Below, piece by piece: positions 9,216 through 18,346 of a DNA stretch of 64,000 nt. The translations under genes and the position numbers were made by a program. Every line of letters starts with the position of its first letter. The stretch's first letter is position 1. The DNA lies in assembly GCF_035930445.1 (NCBI RefSeq), contig NZ_CP142394.1, positions 2,017,501 through 2,081,500 on the forward strand, in the 5' to 3' direction. The notes beneath the pieces are model-generated. The model saw nothing but the letters and a program-made list of their open reading frames with translations, had not been told where the DNA came from and searched no databases. The DNA comes from Sphingopyxis chilensis (GTDB lineage: Bacteria; Pseudomonadota; Alphaproteobacteria; Sphingomonadales; Sphingomonadaceae).

Positions 9216-10223
9216 TCAGAGCAGCTTGGCGATCACACCTGCGGTGTCGACCATGCGGTTCGAGAAACCCCATTCATTGTCGTACCAGCTGACGACGCGG
9301 ACCAGCTTGCCTTCGAGAACCGATGTTTCGAGGCTGTCGATCGTCGAGCTCGCCGGGCAGTGGTTGTAATCGATCGAGACGAGCGGCTCGTCCGAAAAGG
9401 CGAGAACGCCCTTCAGCGCGCCTTCCGACGCGTCCTTCAGGATCTGGTTCACTTCCTCGACGCTCGTGTCGCGCTTCGGCGTGAAGGTCAGGTCGACCAG
9501 GCTGACGTTGGGCGTCGGGACGCGGATCGCCGAACCGTCGAGCTTGCCCTTGAGTTCGGGAAGCACTTCGCCGACGGCGCGCGCGGCACCGGTCGTCGTC
9601 GGGATGATCGACATGCCCGCGGCGCGCGCGCGGCGCATGTCGCTGTGGATCTGGTCGAGGATCTTCTGGTCGTTGGTATAGGCATGAACCGTGGTCATCA
9701 GTCCGCGCTCGATGCCCAGCGTGTCGTTGAGAACCTTGGCGACCGGCGCGAGGCAGTTCGTGGTGCAGCTCGCGTTCGAGACGATCTTGTGGTCGGCGGT
9801 CAGCTTGTCGTGGTTGACGCCATAAACGACGGTCAGGTCGACGCCCTTGGCGGGCGCCGAAATCAGCACGCGCTTGGCGCCGGCGGCGAGGTGCTTGCCC
9901 GCACTTTCGGCATCGGTGAAGAAGCCCGTGCATTCGAGCGCGATGTCGATGCCCAGATCGGCGTGCGGCAGGTTGGCGGGGTCGCGTTCCTTGGTGACGC
10001 GGATCGCCTTGCCGTTGACGATCATCTGGTCGCCCTCGGCCGAAACGTTGCCCGGGAAAGGTCCGTGGACGCTGTCGCGCTTGAACAGCAGGGCATTGGC
10101 TTTCGCGTCCGCCAGATCGTTGATCGCGACCAGTTCGAGCCCGCAGTCGGGGCGTTCGAGGATGGCGCGTGCCACGAGGCGGCCGATGCGTCCGAAACCG
10201 TTGATTGCAACCTTCACTGCCAT
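9216..10223 (-). CDS. gap: type I glyceraldehyde-3-phosphate dehydrogenase
   Basis: A 335-residue NAD(P)-dependent enzyme converting glyceraldehyde-3-phosphate to 1,3-bisphosphoglycerate. The N-terminal Rossmann loop is [16 protein letters not shown], and the catalytic cysteine sits in [12 protein letters not shown] at about residue 152. [12 protein letters not shown] and [12 protein letters not shown] are also intact. It is 36 bases downstream of tkt and 17 upstream of pgk, so the four genes act together in glycolysis, gluconeogenesis and pentose phosphate exchange. Confidence 0.97.
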   Translation of the reverse strand: MAVKVAINGFGRIGRLVARAILERPDCGLELVAINDLADAKANALLFKRDSVHGPFPGNVSAEGDQMIVNGKAIRVTKERDPANLPHADLGIDIALECTGFFTDAESAGKHLAAGAKRVLISAPAKGVDLTVVYGVNHDKLTADHKIVSNASCTTNCLAPVAKVLNDTLGIERGLMTTVHAYTNDQKILDQIHSDMRRARAAGMSIIPTTTGAARAVGEVLPELKGKLDGSAIRVPTPNVSLVDLTFTPKRDTSVEEVNQILKDASEGALKGVLAFSDEPLVSIDYNHCPASSTIDSLETSVLEGKLVRVVSWYDNEWGFSNRMVDTAGVIAKLL

Positions 10224-10259
10224 GTCGAAACGTCCTTTCTGCGTGGGATAAGCCGGTCC

Positions 10260-12227
10260 TTAGTTGCCGAGCTTTGCCAGGATCTGGGGTGTGATAGCAT
10301 CGGCGGTAAGGCCGAAATGCTTGAATAGGTCTTCAATCGGCGCCGAAGCGCCGAAGCTGTCGATGCCGAAGCGCAGGCCATGGCGGCCGGTATAGCGTTC
10401 CCATCCAAAGGTCGTGCCAGCCTCGATCGATACGATCAGCGCATTTTCGGGCAGGATATCGGCCTGATAGGCGCCCGTCTGCTCGTCGAAAAGTTCGGTC
10501 GAGACCATCGACACCACGTCGGCGCCATGGCCCGCGGCCTCGAGCTTGTCGGCGACCTCCATCGCGAGCGAGACTTCGGAGCCCGTCGCGACGAGCACGA
10601 CCTTGCGGGCAGCCGAGGCCCCGCGCAGGCGATAACCGCCTTTTGCACAAAGATTTTCCGTGACGTCATGACGCAGCGGTGGAAGATTCTGGCGGGTCAG
10701 CGCGAGTAGCGACGGCCGGCTTTCCTGCGCGAGCGCGAGCGCCCAGCATTCGGCGGTTTCGACCGCGTCGGCGGGGCGCATAACCAGCAGGTTCGGCATC
10801 GCGCGCAGCGACTGGAGATGCTCGATCGGCTGGTGCGTCGGGCCATCCTCGCCCAGCCCGATGCTGTCGTGCGTCATCACATAGACGACGCGCTGCTTTT
10901 GCAGCGCCGACAGGCGGATCGCGGCGCGGCAATAATCGGCAAAGACCAGGAAGGTGCCGCCATAGGGGACGACCCCGCCGTGCAGCGCCATGCCGTTCAT
11001 CGCGGCGGACATGCCGAACTCGCGGATGCCGTAATAAATATAACGGCCCGAATAATCATTCTTCGTCAGCGGCTTGGTCGACGAGGTTTTGGTATTGTTC
11101 GAACCCGTCAGGTCGGCGCTGCCGCCGACGAGCGCGGCGATATCGGCGGTCAGCGCACCGAGCGTGTTTTCGGACGCCTTGCGCGTCGCGACCTTCGGCG
11201 GCTCGGCGACGAGGCCGTCGAGATAGGCCTTGAACGCGTCGCCGGGGACGATCTTGCCGCTCAGCCGGTCTTCAAATTCCTTTTTCTTTTCGCTATTTGC
11301 AAGTCGATCATTCCATTCGGAATGAAGTTTATTGCCCTTCTCGCCGAACGCGGCCCACGCCGCAGCGATGTCCGCCGGGATGACGAACGGCTCGGCGGTC
11401 CAGTCCAGTTCCCGGCGCGCCGCCGCGATCTCGTCTGCCCCCAGCGGCGCCCCGTGCGTCGCCGAAGTGCCCTGCTTGTTCGGTGCCCCGAAACCGATGA
11501 TCGTGCGGCACGCGACCAGCGACGGCCGCGGATCGGCCAGCGCGGCGTCGATCGCACGGCGAATATCGGCGGGATCATGCCCGTCGCAGCTTTCGACATG
11601 CCAGCCGGTCGCAGCATAGCGCGCCGCGATATCCTCGCTCGTCGACAGGTCGGTCGACCCGTCGATCGTGATCTTGTTGTCGTCCCACAGCACCATCAGC
11701 CGACCAAGCTGCAAATGTCCGGCCAAACCAATGGCTTCGTGGTTGATGCCTTCCATCAGGCACCCGTCGCCGGCGATGACATATGTGCGATGATCGACCA
11801 GATCGTCGCCATAGATCGCATTCAGATGCCGCTCGGCAATCGCCATGCCGACCGCGGTCGCAAGCCCCTGCCCCAACGGCCCCGTCGTCGTCTCGACGCC
11901 GTCGAGCTCGAAATTCTCGGGATGCCCCGCGCACGGGCTATTGAGCTGGCGGAAGTTGCGGATGTCCTCGATCGTCGGCCGCGCATAACCCGCGAGGTTG
12001 AGCGTCGCATAGGCGAGCATCGAACCGTGCCCCGCCGAAAGGACGAATCGGTCGCGATCGGGCCATTTCGGATCGCTCGGGTCGAACTTCAGATAATCGG
12101 AATAAAGCACGGTGGCGACGTCGGCCATGCCCATCGGCATCCCGGGATGGCCGCTGTTCGCGGCCTGTACGGCGTCCATCGCAAGCGCACGGATCGCGTT
12201 GGCGAGCTGACGTTCGGGCAGTGTCAT
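10260..12227 (-). CDS. tkt: transketolase
   Basis: A 655-residue thiamine-diphosphate enzyme that moves two-carbon units between sugar phosphates. It begins ALAMDAVQAANSGHPGMPMG, has the TPP/metal motif GDGCLMEGINHEA near residue 155, and the C-terminal half carries THDSIGLGEDGPTHQPIEH. First gene of the minus-strand carbon block; the start at 12227 faces the zapA region, so the 150-base gap between them should hold promoters in both directions. Confidence 0.96.
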   Translation of the reverse strand: MTLPERQLANAIRALAMDAVQAANSGHPGMPMGMADVATVLYSDYLKFDPSDPKWPDRDRFVLSAGHGSMLAYATLNLAGYARPTIEDIRNFRQLNSPCAGHPENFELDGVETTTGPLGQGLATAVGMAIAERHLNAIYGDDLVDHRTYVIAGDGCLMEGINHEAIGLAGHLQLGRLMVLWDDNKITIDGSTDLSTSEDIAARYAATGWHVESCDGHDPADIRRAIDAALADPRPSLVACRTIIGFGAPNKQGTSATHGAPLGADEIAAARRELDWTAEPFVIPADIAAAWAAFGEKGNKLHSEWNDRLANSEKKKEFEDRLSGKIVPGDAFKAYLDGLVAEPPKVATRKASENTLGALTADIAALVGGSADLTGSNNTKTSSTKPLTKNDYSGRYIYYGIREFGMSAAMNGMALHGGVVPYGGTFLVFADYCRAAIRLSALQKQRVVYVMTHDSIGLGEDGPTHQPIEHLQSLRAMPNLLVMRPADAVETAECWALALAQESRPSLLALTRQNLPPLRHDVTENLCAKGGYRLRGASAARKVVLVATGSEVSLAMEVADKLEAAGHGADVVSMVSTELFDEQTGAYQADILPENALIVSIEAGTTFGWERYTGRHGLRFGIDSFGASAPIEDLFKHFGLTADAITPQILAKLGN

Positions 12228-12383
12228 GAGTCCCCCGGGAAAGGATGTGAAGATGACCGGATTCGGTGGGACAGCCCTTTGCGGTGGCGAGGTCAGGAGT
12301 CAACCGCTCGCGGCACAAATTGTGGCGCATTTCGGGGTGGACAGCCGATTGCGCCCGCTTCCCTGCCCTGCTAACCCTTGGAC

Positions 12384-12590
12384 ATGGAACTCGATCTGGA
12401 CGAATCCAGCCTGGCCATCGGCCGTATCGAACGTGCGCTGAGCCGCATCGAAAAGGCCCTGACCGATCGGGCGAGCCGCCCCGCACTCCCGATTGCCGCC
12501 CCCGCCGCCGACCAGTCCGCGCTCAAGGCCGAGGTCGCGGCAGTGATCGGCGAACTCGACCGGCTCATTGCGGAGGCCGACCGTGGCTGA
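12384..12590 (+). CDS. small coiled-coil protein coupled to zapA
   Basis: A 68-residue acidic helical protein starting at ATG 12384 (MELDLDESSLAIGRIERALS). Its heptad-like leucines and IGELDRLIAEADRG tail suggest a short coiled coil. Its stop overlaps the zapA start by 8 bases, so the two are translationally coupled. Small helical proteins upstream of zapA are common in alphaproteobacteria, but I know of no assigned role; a partner of the division factor ZapA is the natural guess from position only. Confidence 0.72.
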   Translation: MELDLDESSLAIGRIERALSRIEKALTDRASRPALPIAAPAADQSALKAEVAAVIGELDRLIAEADRG

Positions 12591-13029
12591 CGTCAAACTG
12601 ACGATCGGCGGCCGCCCCTACGACGTGCATTGCGCCGATGGCGAGGAAGTGCAGCTGACCCAGCTTGCCTCGATCGTCGATGAAAAGGTCCGCACGATGC
12701 CGGGCGTGACCGAGATGCGACAGTTGCTCTTCGCGGCGCTGATGCTCGCCGACGAGACGCAGGAAGCGCGCGGCAAGGTGGAAAAAGCCGAACCGCAATC
12801 CGATTCGCTGCGCGCGGCGGTAGCGCTTGCCGAAAGTCGCGAGGCGGCCGCCCGCGACGAACTCAAAGCCGCGGCCGAGCGCGAGAAGGCCGCGCTGAAG
12901 GAATTGGAGGCGGCGCGGAAAAATATCGCTGCCCCGGCGCCTTCGACCAACGCATCGAACAGCCGCGCGCTGTTGCAGATTGCGGACCGCATCGAAAGCC
13001 TTGCCGCGAAAGTCGAGCAACTCCCTTGA
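12583..13029 (+). CDS. zapA: cell division protein ZapA
   Basis: A 148-residue protein from GTG 12583, preceded by GGAGG. The N-terminal 60 residues match ZapA (VKLTIGGRPYDVHCADGEE, then LASIVDEKVRTMPG). ZapA binds and bundles FtsZ at the division septum. The C-terminal half is an extended alanine/glutamate-rich coiled coil, longer than the about 110 residues of the enterobacterial protein. Followed directly by the 6S RNA gene, a widely conserved arrangement; the 6S promoter -35 box overlaps its stop codon. Confidence 0.9.
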   Translation: MADVKLTIGGRPYDVHCADGEEVQLTQLASIVDEKVRTMPGVTEMRQLLFAALMLADETQEARGKVEKAEPQSDSLRAAVALAESREAAARDELKAAAEREKAALKELEAARKNIAAPAPSTNASNSRALLQIADRIESLAAKVEQLP

Positions 13030-13054
13030 GCGAGCGGGTCCGCCCCCCTACATA
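13026..13054 (+). promoter_or_regulatory. promoter of the 6S RNA gene
   Basis: A -35 box TTGAGC (13026-13031), a 17-base spacer and a -10 box TACATA (13049-13054). The predicted start, 7 bases after the -10, is 13061, exactly where the 6S closing stem begins. The agreement between promoter spacing and RNA structure supports both calls. The boxes lie over the last bases of zapA. Confidence 0.65.
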
Positions 13055-13060
13055 GGGGAC

Positions 13061-13219
13061 GGCGGGTACTGCCCGGCACGAGCTTTTGCGAAAATCCCTG
13101 AGGCGATACATCATCCTAGGGAGCTGTCCCTGCCCGGACCCTGGTCCGACGCACATGGTTCCCACCTGACGTTACTGGCGTCAGAGGATCTTCCAGCAAA
13201 CGACCTCGGCGGTCCCGCC
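13061..13219 (+). ncRNA. ssrS: 6S RNA
   Basis: About 159 bases between zapA and the 5-formyl-THF cyclo-ligase gene, the usual genomic place for 6S RNA. The ends close: GGCGGG (13061-13066) pairs with CCCGCC (13214-13219), and ACTGCC (13068-13073) with GGCGGT (13208-13213). Inside is CCCTGAGGCGATA (from about 13098), very close to the conserved CCCTGAGCCGATA of enterobacterial 6S. 6S RNA binds the sigma-70 holoenzyme and holds down transcription in stationary phase. The cyclo-ligase gene downstream is its conserved partner and may be co-transcribed. Confidence 0.88.
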
Positions 13220-13247
13220 AACCGAACCCCCGGTGCCAGAGGAGGCG

Positions 13248-13841
13248 ATGACCAACTTGTCCGCCGATCTGGTCCAGCAAAAGCAGAAACTGCGCGAGAA
13301 GCTGCGCTTCCGGCGCCAGCATTTCGCCGCAAATCTTGACGGGATGGCGCAGCTGGCGGCGTTTCGCGTGCTCCCGGCGTCGCTTTCCGAGCTTCTCGCC
13401 ACGCACGCAACGACTGGCGCCTATGTCGCATGGCGTGACGAACCCGATATCCTGCCGATGCTTGCGGGGCTTGCCGAGGCGGGCGCGCTCGCCCTGCCCC
13501 ACCATGCCGGACGCGTCGCCGAAATGCATTTCCGTCGCTGGCGACAGGACGAGTCGCTCGTCAAAGGGCCGTGGGGTACGCAGCAACCGGCAGACGACGC
13601 ACCCATTGCAGTACCCGACATCATCTTCTGCCCGCTGGTCGGATTCGATCGCCGCGGCGGCCGGATCGGCCAGGGCGGCGGCCACTATGACCGTTATTTT
13701 GCTGCGCATCCTGGACCGCTGCGAATCGGTATCGGCTGGTCCGTGCAGGAAATCGACGCTACGCCGCGCGAATCGACCGATATCGCGCTCGACGCGATAT
13801 TGACCGAACAGGAATTCATCCTTTGCGGAGATCGTTTGTGA
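13248..13841 (+). CDS. 5-formyltetrahydrofolate cyclo-ligase
   Basis: A 197-residue enzyme that converts 5-formyl-THF to 5,10-methenyl-THF with ATP. The start ATG 13248 follows GAGGAGG. N-terminal KLREKLRFRRQHF and the signature FDRRGGRIGQGGGHYDRYF are diagnostic (YgfA/Fau family). Located just after 6S RNA, as in many proteobacteria. Confidence 0.93.
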   Translation: MTNLSADLVQQKQKLREKLRFRRQHFAANLDGMAQLAAFRVLPASLSELLATHATTGAYVAWRDEPDILPMLAGLAEAGALALPHHAGRVAEMHFRRWRQDESLVKGPWGTQQPADDAPIAVPDIIFCPLVGFDRRGGRIGQGGGHYDRYFAAHPGPLRIGIGWSVQEIDATPRESTDIALDAILTEQEFILCGDRL

Positions 13842-14068
13842 ATCAGGATCCAGCCAATCCCCAGCCCAGTTGGCGCAAGCCCGCCGGCATGTTCCTGATC
13901 CTCGCGCTGATTGGCGGCTGGACCGCGATCATCGTCAGCCTTTCGCCATGGGTCGGCGCGTGGCCGGTGCTGGTGCAGGCGCTATTCTATCTCGTCGCGG
14001 GGATCGTGTGGATCGCGCCGTTGAAGCCGCTGCTGCGCTGGATGGAATTGGGGACTTGGCGCCGCTGA
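13838..14068 (+). CDS. DUF2842 membrane protein
   Basis: A 76-residue protein with two predicted membrane helices (about residues 19-39 and 45-65) and the C-terminal PLLRWMELGTWRR typical of DUF2842, a small alphaproteobacterial family without known function. GTG 13838 overlaps the previous stop by four bases (GTGA) and has GCGGAG upstream, so it is coupled to the cyclo-ligase gene. A longer start at 13823 is less likely. Confidence 0.82.
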   Translation: MNQDPANPQPSWRKPAGMFLILALIGGWTAIIVSLSPWVGAWPVLVQALFYLVAGIVWIAPLKPLLRWMELGTWRR

Positions 14069-14146
14069 GGAGCGGCGCCAATCCATAATTTCCAGTGATG
14101 GAAAGTCCCAAGACGCGGTGACCATTCCGTCCAGAAAGACGAGGAA

Positions 14147-14223
14147 TGGCGCGAGTGACGGGGCTCGAACCCGCGACCTCCGGCGTGACAGGCCGGCACT
14201 CTAACCAACTGAGCTACACCCGC
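14147..14223 (-). tRNA. tRNA-Asp (GTC)
   Basis: 77 bases on the minus strand: acceptor GCGGGTG pairs with CACTCGC, anticodon loop CTGTCAC gives GTC, T-loop GGTTCGAGCC, and CCA is encoded (TGG at 14147-14149 on the plus strand). Confidence 0.97.
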
Positions 14224-14266
14224 GTGTGCTTGGGAGCCGCGCCAATATGGCCCTCGCCCCGACCTG

Positions 14267-15466
14267 TCAACCGTCGCTTTCATCTTGCGTGCGATTTAAT
14301 CGATCGCGTACCTCGTCAGTCGTGGTCAGCGTGCCATGCTCGAAAAGGAAACCCGCAAGATCGGGCGTTCCGGTCGACGCGAGCACCGTTTGCAGAATCA
14401 ACAGCAGCGGCACCGCGAGCAACGCGCCCGGCGTTCCCCACACCCATCCCCAGAAGCTCAGGGACACGAGAATCAGCAGCGGGTTGATCGTAAGGCGCTT
14501 GCCGAGCACGAGGGGCGTGATCAGGTTCGCCTCGACCAGATGCACGCCGATGAAGATCAGCGCCGGCAGCAGCGCGAGTCCGACCGCGTCGAAGGTCATC
14601 AACCCGCCGAGCCCGAGCAACACCGCAGCGACGATCGGCCCCAGATAGGGCACGAAATTGCAAATGCTGACGATCCCGCCCCACATGAAAGGCGACGGCA
14701 TCCCCAGCGCCCAGAGCAGCAGCGCGACAGAAAGGCCGAGAATCGCGTTGATCATCGTGATGGTCGCGAGATAGTCGGCGGTCGCATCGACGACATTCTG
14801 GATCACGCGCGCGGTCTGCATCGCGCCGTCGAAGCTCCCGCGCCGGCGGATCGTGCCCTTACGCAGCCGCGTCCAGCCCGCGAGGAAGAAGAAGATGACC
14901 AGCACGGCAAAAAAGAGCTGGATCGCCGCCGAGGGCGCCGACGAGATGAAATAATCGACGACCGAGGTCGGCGCGGTCGCGGCGACCGCTTGCGCCGTCG
15001 CTTCGGTCCCGCTGGCAACCGACGTCAATGTGCGATCGACGAAGCGTTGCAGGGTCGAATAAAAGTCGATGAGCGGCGCAAGATTGCTCTGGATGCGCGG
15101 AATCGATTCGGGAACGCGCGCAAACCAGCCCGTTGCCGGCACGACAATGATTGCGAGCGCCGCATTGATGATCGCGAGGAAGGTGGCGAGCGCAAGAAAT
15201 GCCGCAAGCGCGGAAGGGATGCCGCGTCGTTCGAGCCATTCGAGCAGCGGAACGAGCGCGATCGCGATCACGATCGCGGCGGTAAGCGGCAGGAAGAATT
15301 CCGCACCGGCTTGCAAGGCGAACGGCAATCCGAGGCAGAAGGCGGCGCCAAGGATCAGCGCGAGCGCGGCAAGCAGCCGGTCGCGGCGGAAATCGTCAAT
15401 CTCGATCTGCTGCAGTGGATTGACGCGCGGCGGACGCACATCCTTGCTGCCCCGGTCCTCCGCCAC
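14267..15466 (-). CDS. AI-2E family transporter
   Basis: A 399-residue inner-membrane protein with about eight hydrophobic segments. The C-terminal signature GVHLVEANLITPLVLGKRL followed by INPLLILVSLSFWGWVWG is diagnostic of the AI-2E transporter (PF01594, formerly UPF0118) family. Members export autoinducer-like molecules or act as Na/H antiporters; which applies here is unknown. GTG 15466 was chosen because AAGGAG lies 7 bases upstream; an earlier GTG at 15493 has none. Confidence 0.85.
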   Translation of the reverse strand: MAEDRGSKDVRPPRVNPLQQIEIDDFRRDRLLAALALILGAAFCLGLPFALQAGAEFFLPLTAAIVIAIALVPLLEWLERRGIPSALAAFLALATFLAIINAALAIIVVPATGWFARVPESIPRIQSNLAPLIDFYSTLQRFVDRTLTSVASGTEATAQAVAATAPTSVVDYFISSAPSAAIQLFFAVLVIFFFLAGWTRLRKGTIRRRGSFDGAMQTARVIQNVVDATADYLATITMINAILGLSVALLLWALGMPSPFMWGGIVSICNFVPYLGPIVAAVLLGLGGLMTFDAVGLALLPALIFIGVHLVEANLITPLVLGKRLTINPLLILVSLSFWGWVWGTPGALLAVPLLLILQTVLASTGTPDLAGFLFEHGTLTTTDEVRDRLNRTQDESDG

Positions 15467-15658
15467 CCCGCTTCTCCTTGTTAACCGCCTCACCTTACGC
15501 GTGCTTTACCTGCCGCGCCAGCCGCCCCGTTTCGTGCCGTGCAAGAACCGGGCCTGTCCCTATTTGGAGCAAAACGCGCTTTTCTACCTGCTTTTTAACC
15601 AGAAATTACCCTTTATCGGCGACTGAGGGCTCCAAGGACCAACCTTTTCGGAGTCAAA

Positions 15659-16663
15659 ATGATGATGATAGCGCCTGTGGGGGGCGCGAAGCATCGGCTT
15701 CTTCCCTCTTGTTCGACCATTGCCTTGCTGGCCGCGCTTGCGCTGCCGGTCCAGGCCCAGGCAGCCGGCACACGCGCTGGCTCGACCATCAGCAACACCG
15801 CATCGGCCAGCTTCGACACCGGCGCCGGCTCGACGACCGTCGATTCGAACCGCGTCGACCTGCTCGTCGACGAATTGCTCGACGTGACCGTCGATTCGAG
15901 CAACCCAGCCGAGGTGCCGACGACGCCGGGCGCGACGGGCCAGGTGCTCACCTTCTCGGTCACCAACAACGGCAACGGCGTCGAAGCCTTCGGCCTGACG
16001 ACGATCGCCAACGCCGGCGGCGACAATTACGATCCCGTCATCACCCAAATCTATCTCGACAATGGCGACGGCCTCTTCGATTTCGGCACCGACACGCTTT
16101 ATGCGGCGGGCGCGAACGATCCGTCGCTCGATCCCGACCAAGGGATCACCGTCTTCGTCCTTGCGACGACGCCGGGAACCGTGGTCGATGGCAATCGCGG
16201 CATCGTCAGCCTTGTCGCCGCCGCAAAGACGGGCACCGGCACGCCGGGCACCAGCTTCGTCGGCGAGGGTGAAGGCGGCGGTGACGCCGTGGTCGGATCG
16301 ACGGGAGCCGACGGCGAGGACGCCGGAACGTTCCTCGTGTCGGCTGCGACCGTGACGCTCGTCAAATCGGCGGTCATCACCAACACGCTGAACACCGCCG
16401 ACCCGATCCCCGGCGCAACGATCACCTATACGATTGTTGCCACCGTCGCGGGCAGCGGCTCGGTGAGCGGCCTCGCGATCACCGACGATATCCCGGCGGA
16501 CACCAGCTATGTTCCGGCGTCGATCAAGCTCGGCGGCAGCGCGCTTTCCGACGCGGCCGATGCCGATGCCGGCGACTATAATGGCACGCGGATCAACGTC
16601 GCGCTCGGCACCGTCGCGGGCGGCCAGACCCGCACCGTCACCTTCCAGACCATGATCGACTGA
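15659..16663 (+). CDS. exported DUF11-domain protein A
   Basis: A 334-residue secreted protein, first of the four-gene surface cluster. Signal peptide 1-35 (ends QAQA). Residues 39-75 form a short module GSTISNTASASFDTG leading to VDSNRVDLLVDE that recurs in the third and fourth cluster proteins. Then a beta-rich domain (VTNNGNGVEAFGLTT), a glycine/acidic linker (GEGEGGGDAVVGS) and a DUF11-like domain from about 230 ending VAGGQTRTVTFQTMID. Almost no cysteine in the mature part. DUF11 domains are immunoglobulin-like repeats of bacterial surface proteins. Exact role unknown; a displayed structural subunit is my inference. RBS CGGAG precedes the ATG. Confidence 0.78.
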   Translation: MMMIAPVGGAKHRLLPSCSTIALLAALALPVQAQAAGTRAGSTISNTASASFDTGAGSTTVDSNRVDLLVDELLDVTVDSSNPAEVPTTPGATGQVLTFSVTNNGNGVEAFGLTTIANAGGDNYDPVITQIYLDNGDGLFDFGTDTLYAAGANDPSLDPDQGITVFVLATTPGTVVDGNRGIVSLVAAAKTGTGTPGTSFVGEGEGGGDAVVGSTGADGEDAGTFLVSAATVTLVKSAVITNTLNTADPIPGATITYTIVATVAGSGSVSGLAITDDIPADTSYVPASIKLGGSALSDAADADAGDYNGTRINVALGTVAGGQTRTVTFQTMID

Positions 16664-16674
16664 TGGAGATGCGT

Positions 16675-17139
16675 ATGCGCACCGGCCTTTTCCTTTCGCT
16701 CGCCGCCCTGCTGCCCGGTCCCGCGCTCGCCGCGAACCAGGTCGCGCTCGACAATCATGTGTTCATCGAGCGTGTTTCGACCGACACCGAGGGCAAGCAA
16801 CGCATATTGCTCGAAGAACCGAAAGTCGTCGTTCCGGGCGACCGCCTTGTTTTCGTTCTCAACTATCGCAACGCCGGCGCGCAGCCGGCCGACAAATTCG
16901 TCGTCACCAACCCGATGCCCTCGGCGGTCCGCTTCGCGGACGCCGGCGACACGCGCCCTCTCGTCTCGGTCGATGGCGGCAAGCAGTGGGGACTGCTCGC
17001 CGACCTCAGCGTTCTGATGGAGGGCGGCATGCGCCGCGCCGCGCAGCCCGCCGACGTGACGCATCTCCGCTGGGCTTTCCAGAAGCCGATCCCGGTCGGC
17101 GGCACGGGCAAGCTCATGTTTCGGGGAGTCGTCAAATAG
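16675..17139 (+). CDS. exported single DUF11-like domain protein B
   Basis: A 154-residue secreted protein. ATG 16675 has GGAG six bases upstream and gives a clean signal peptide (MRTGLFLSLAALLPGPALAA); ATG 16663 would overlap the previous stop. The mature part is one beta-sandwich-like domain with VVPGDRLVFVLNYRN and FVVTNPMPSAVRFAD, matching the DUF11 pattern of a G-D-x-hydrophobic strand, then N-x-G, then a P-x-P-like turn. It lacks the N-terminal NTA module of its neighbours, and ends FRGVVK. Probably the smallest component of the same surface system. Confidence 0.72.
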   Translation: MRTGLFLSLAALLPGPALAANQVALDNHVFIERVSTDTEGKQRILLEEPKVVVPGDRLVFVLNYRNAGAQPADKFVVTNPMPSAVRFADAGDTRPLVSVDGGKQWGLLADLSVLMEGGMRRAAQPADVTHLRWAFQKPIPVGGTGKLMFRGVVK

Positions 17140-17213
17140 CGAAGTGACATAAACCGCTTAACGGTCGCCAGCGGTGGGGAAACGGCGGCCACATAAAGCC
17201 CAGGAGCTCAGCT

Positions 17214-18278
17214 ATGACCAGCAAGCTGACTTATATGGGTGCCATCGGTCTGACGGCGCTTTCGAGCGTCGCCGCCGTGCCGGCTTTTGCCGCCGGCACG
17301 ACCGCGGGCACCACGATCACCAATACCGCCACCGTCGACTATCAGGTCGGTGGCGTCGCGCAGGGCCAGCAGTCGGCGTCAAACAATTTCACCGTCGACC
17401 GCAAGATCAACCTGCTTGTGGAGGAAGTCGGCACCGTCACGACCAATGTCGTTCCGGGCCAGACCAACGCCGTCACGACGTTTCAGTTGACCAACAGCTC
17501 GAACGAAGTGCTCGATTTCGCGCTCGTCGCGTCGCAGATCGCTGGCGGCACCGCCGCGCATGGCGGCACCGACAGCTTCGACGCGACCAACGTCCGCATC
17601 TATCGTGACAATATTTCGTCAGGGATAGTGGGCAGCTGGGACGCGGGTGACACGCTGATCACCGGCTATGTCGATGAACTCGTCGTTGATACCGCAATCC
17701 GCCTTTTCGTCGTCGCCGATATTCCGGCGGCGCTTGCCAACAACGCCGTAGCGGGGGTCACGCTCCGCGCGACCGCGCGCGAAGGCGGGACGTCGGGCAG
17801 CCAGGGTGCGGCGATTACCGAAACCGCCGGCGCGAACACCGCGGGCAAGGACACGGTGTTCGCCGATACGGCTGGCGTGACGGGCGACGCGGCGCGCGAT
17901 GGCTCGCACAGCGACAACGACGACTATACCGTGCAGACGGCGACGCTCACGGTCACCAAGACCAGCCGCGTCATCTCCGACCCGTTCAACAACACGACGA
18001 ACCCAAAACTGATTCCCGGCGCGGTCGTCGAATATTGCATTGCCGTCGCCAATTCGGGCAGCGCCGATGCGACGTCGGTCGCCATCAACGACCCCGTTCC
18101 GGGCCAGTTGACGTTCAATGCGGGCACGATCCTGCTGAACGGCACGGCCACGGCGGGAACGTGCAATGCCGACGGCGCGGCGGGTGGCAGCTATTCGGCG
18201 CCCAACGTGTCGGGGACGATCGCAACGGTCGCCGCCGGCGCGACGCGCACGCTCGTATTCCGCGCCACGGTCAACTGA
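17214..18278 (+). CDS. exported DUF11-domain protein C (paralogue of A)
   Basis: A 354-residue secreted protein with the same architecture as protein A: signal peptide 1-26 (ends PAFA), the NTA module AGTTITNTATVDYQVGG leading to NNFTVDRKINLLVEE, a beta-rich middle (LTNSSNEVLDFALV), an acidic linker (GDAARDGSHSDNDDY), and a DUF11-like domain from about 245 ending VAAGATRTLVFRATVN. Two cysteines in the last domain (EYCIAV and GTCNAD) could form a disulfide. RBS AGGAG precedes ATG 17214. Likely a second displayed subunit; no enzymatic motif is visible. Confidence 0.78.
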   Translation: MTSKLTYMGAIGLTALSSVAAVPAFAAGTTAGTTITNTATVDYQVGGVAQGQQSASNNFTVDRKINLLVEEVGTVTTNVVPGQTNAVTTFQLTNSSNEVLDFALVASQIAGGTAAHGGTDSFDATNVRIYRDNISSGIVGSWDAGDTLITGYVDELVVDTAIRLFVVADIPAALANNAVAGVTLRATAREGGTSGSQGAAITETAGANTAGKDTVFADTAGVTGDAARDGSHSDNDDYTVQTATLTVTKTSRVISDPFNNTTNPKLIPGAVVEYCIAVANSGSADATSVAINDPVPGQLTFNAGTILLNGTATAGTCNADGAAGGSYSAPNVSGTIATVAAGATRTLVFRATVN

Positions 18279-18346
18279 CCACGTAACGGACGGGAGCAGC
18301 GCGCGCGCCGGGACAACCGGCCGCCGCTGTTCCCTTCGGGGCTGGC

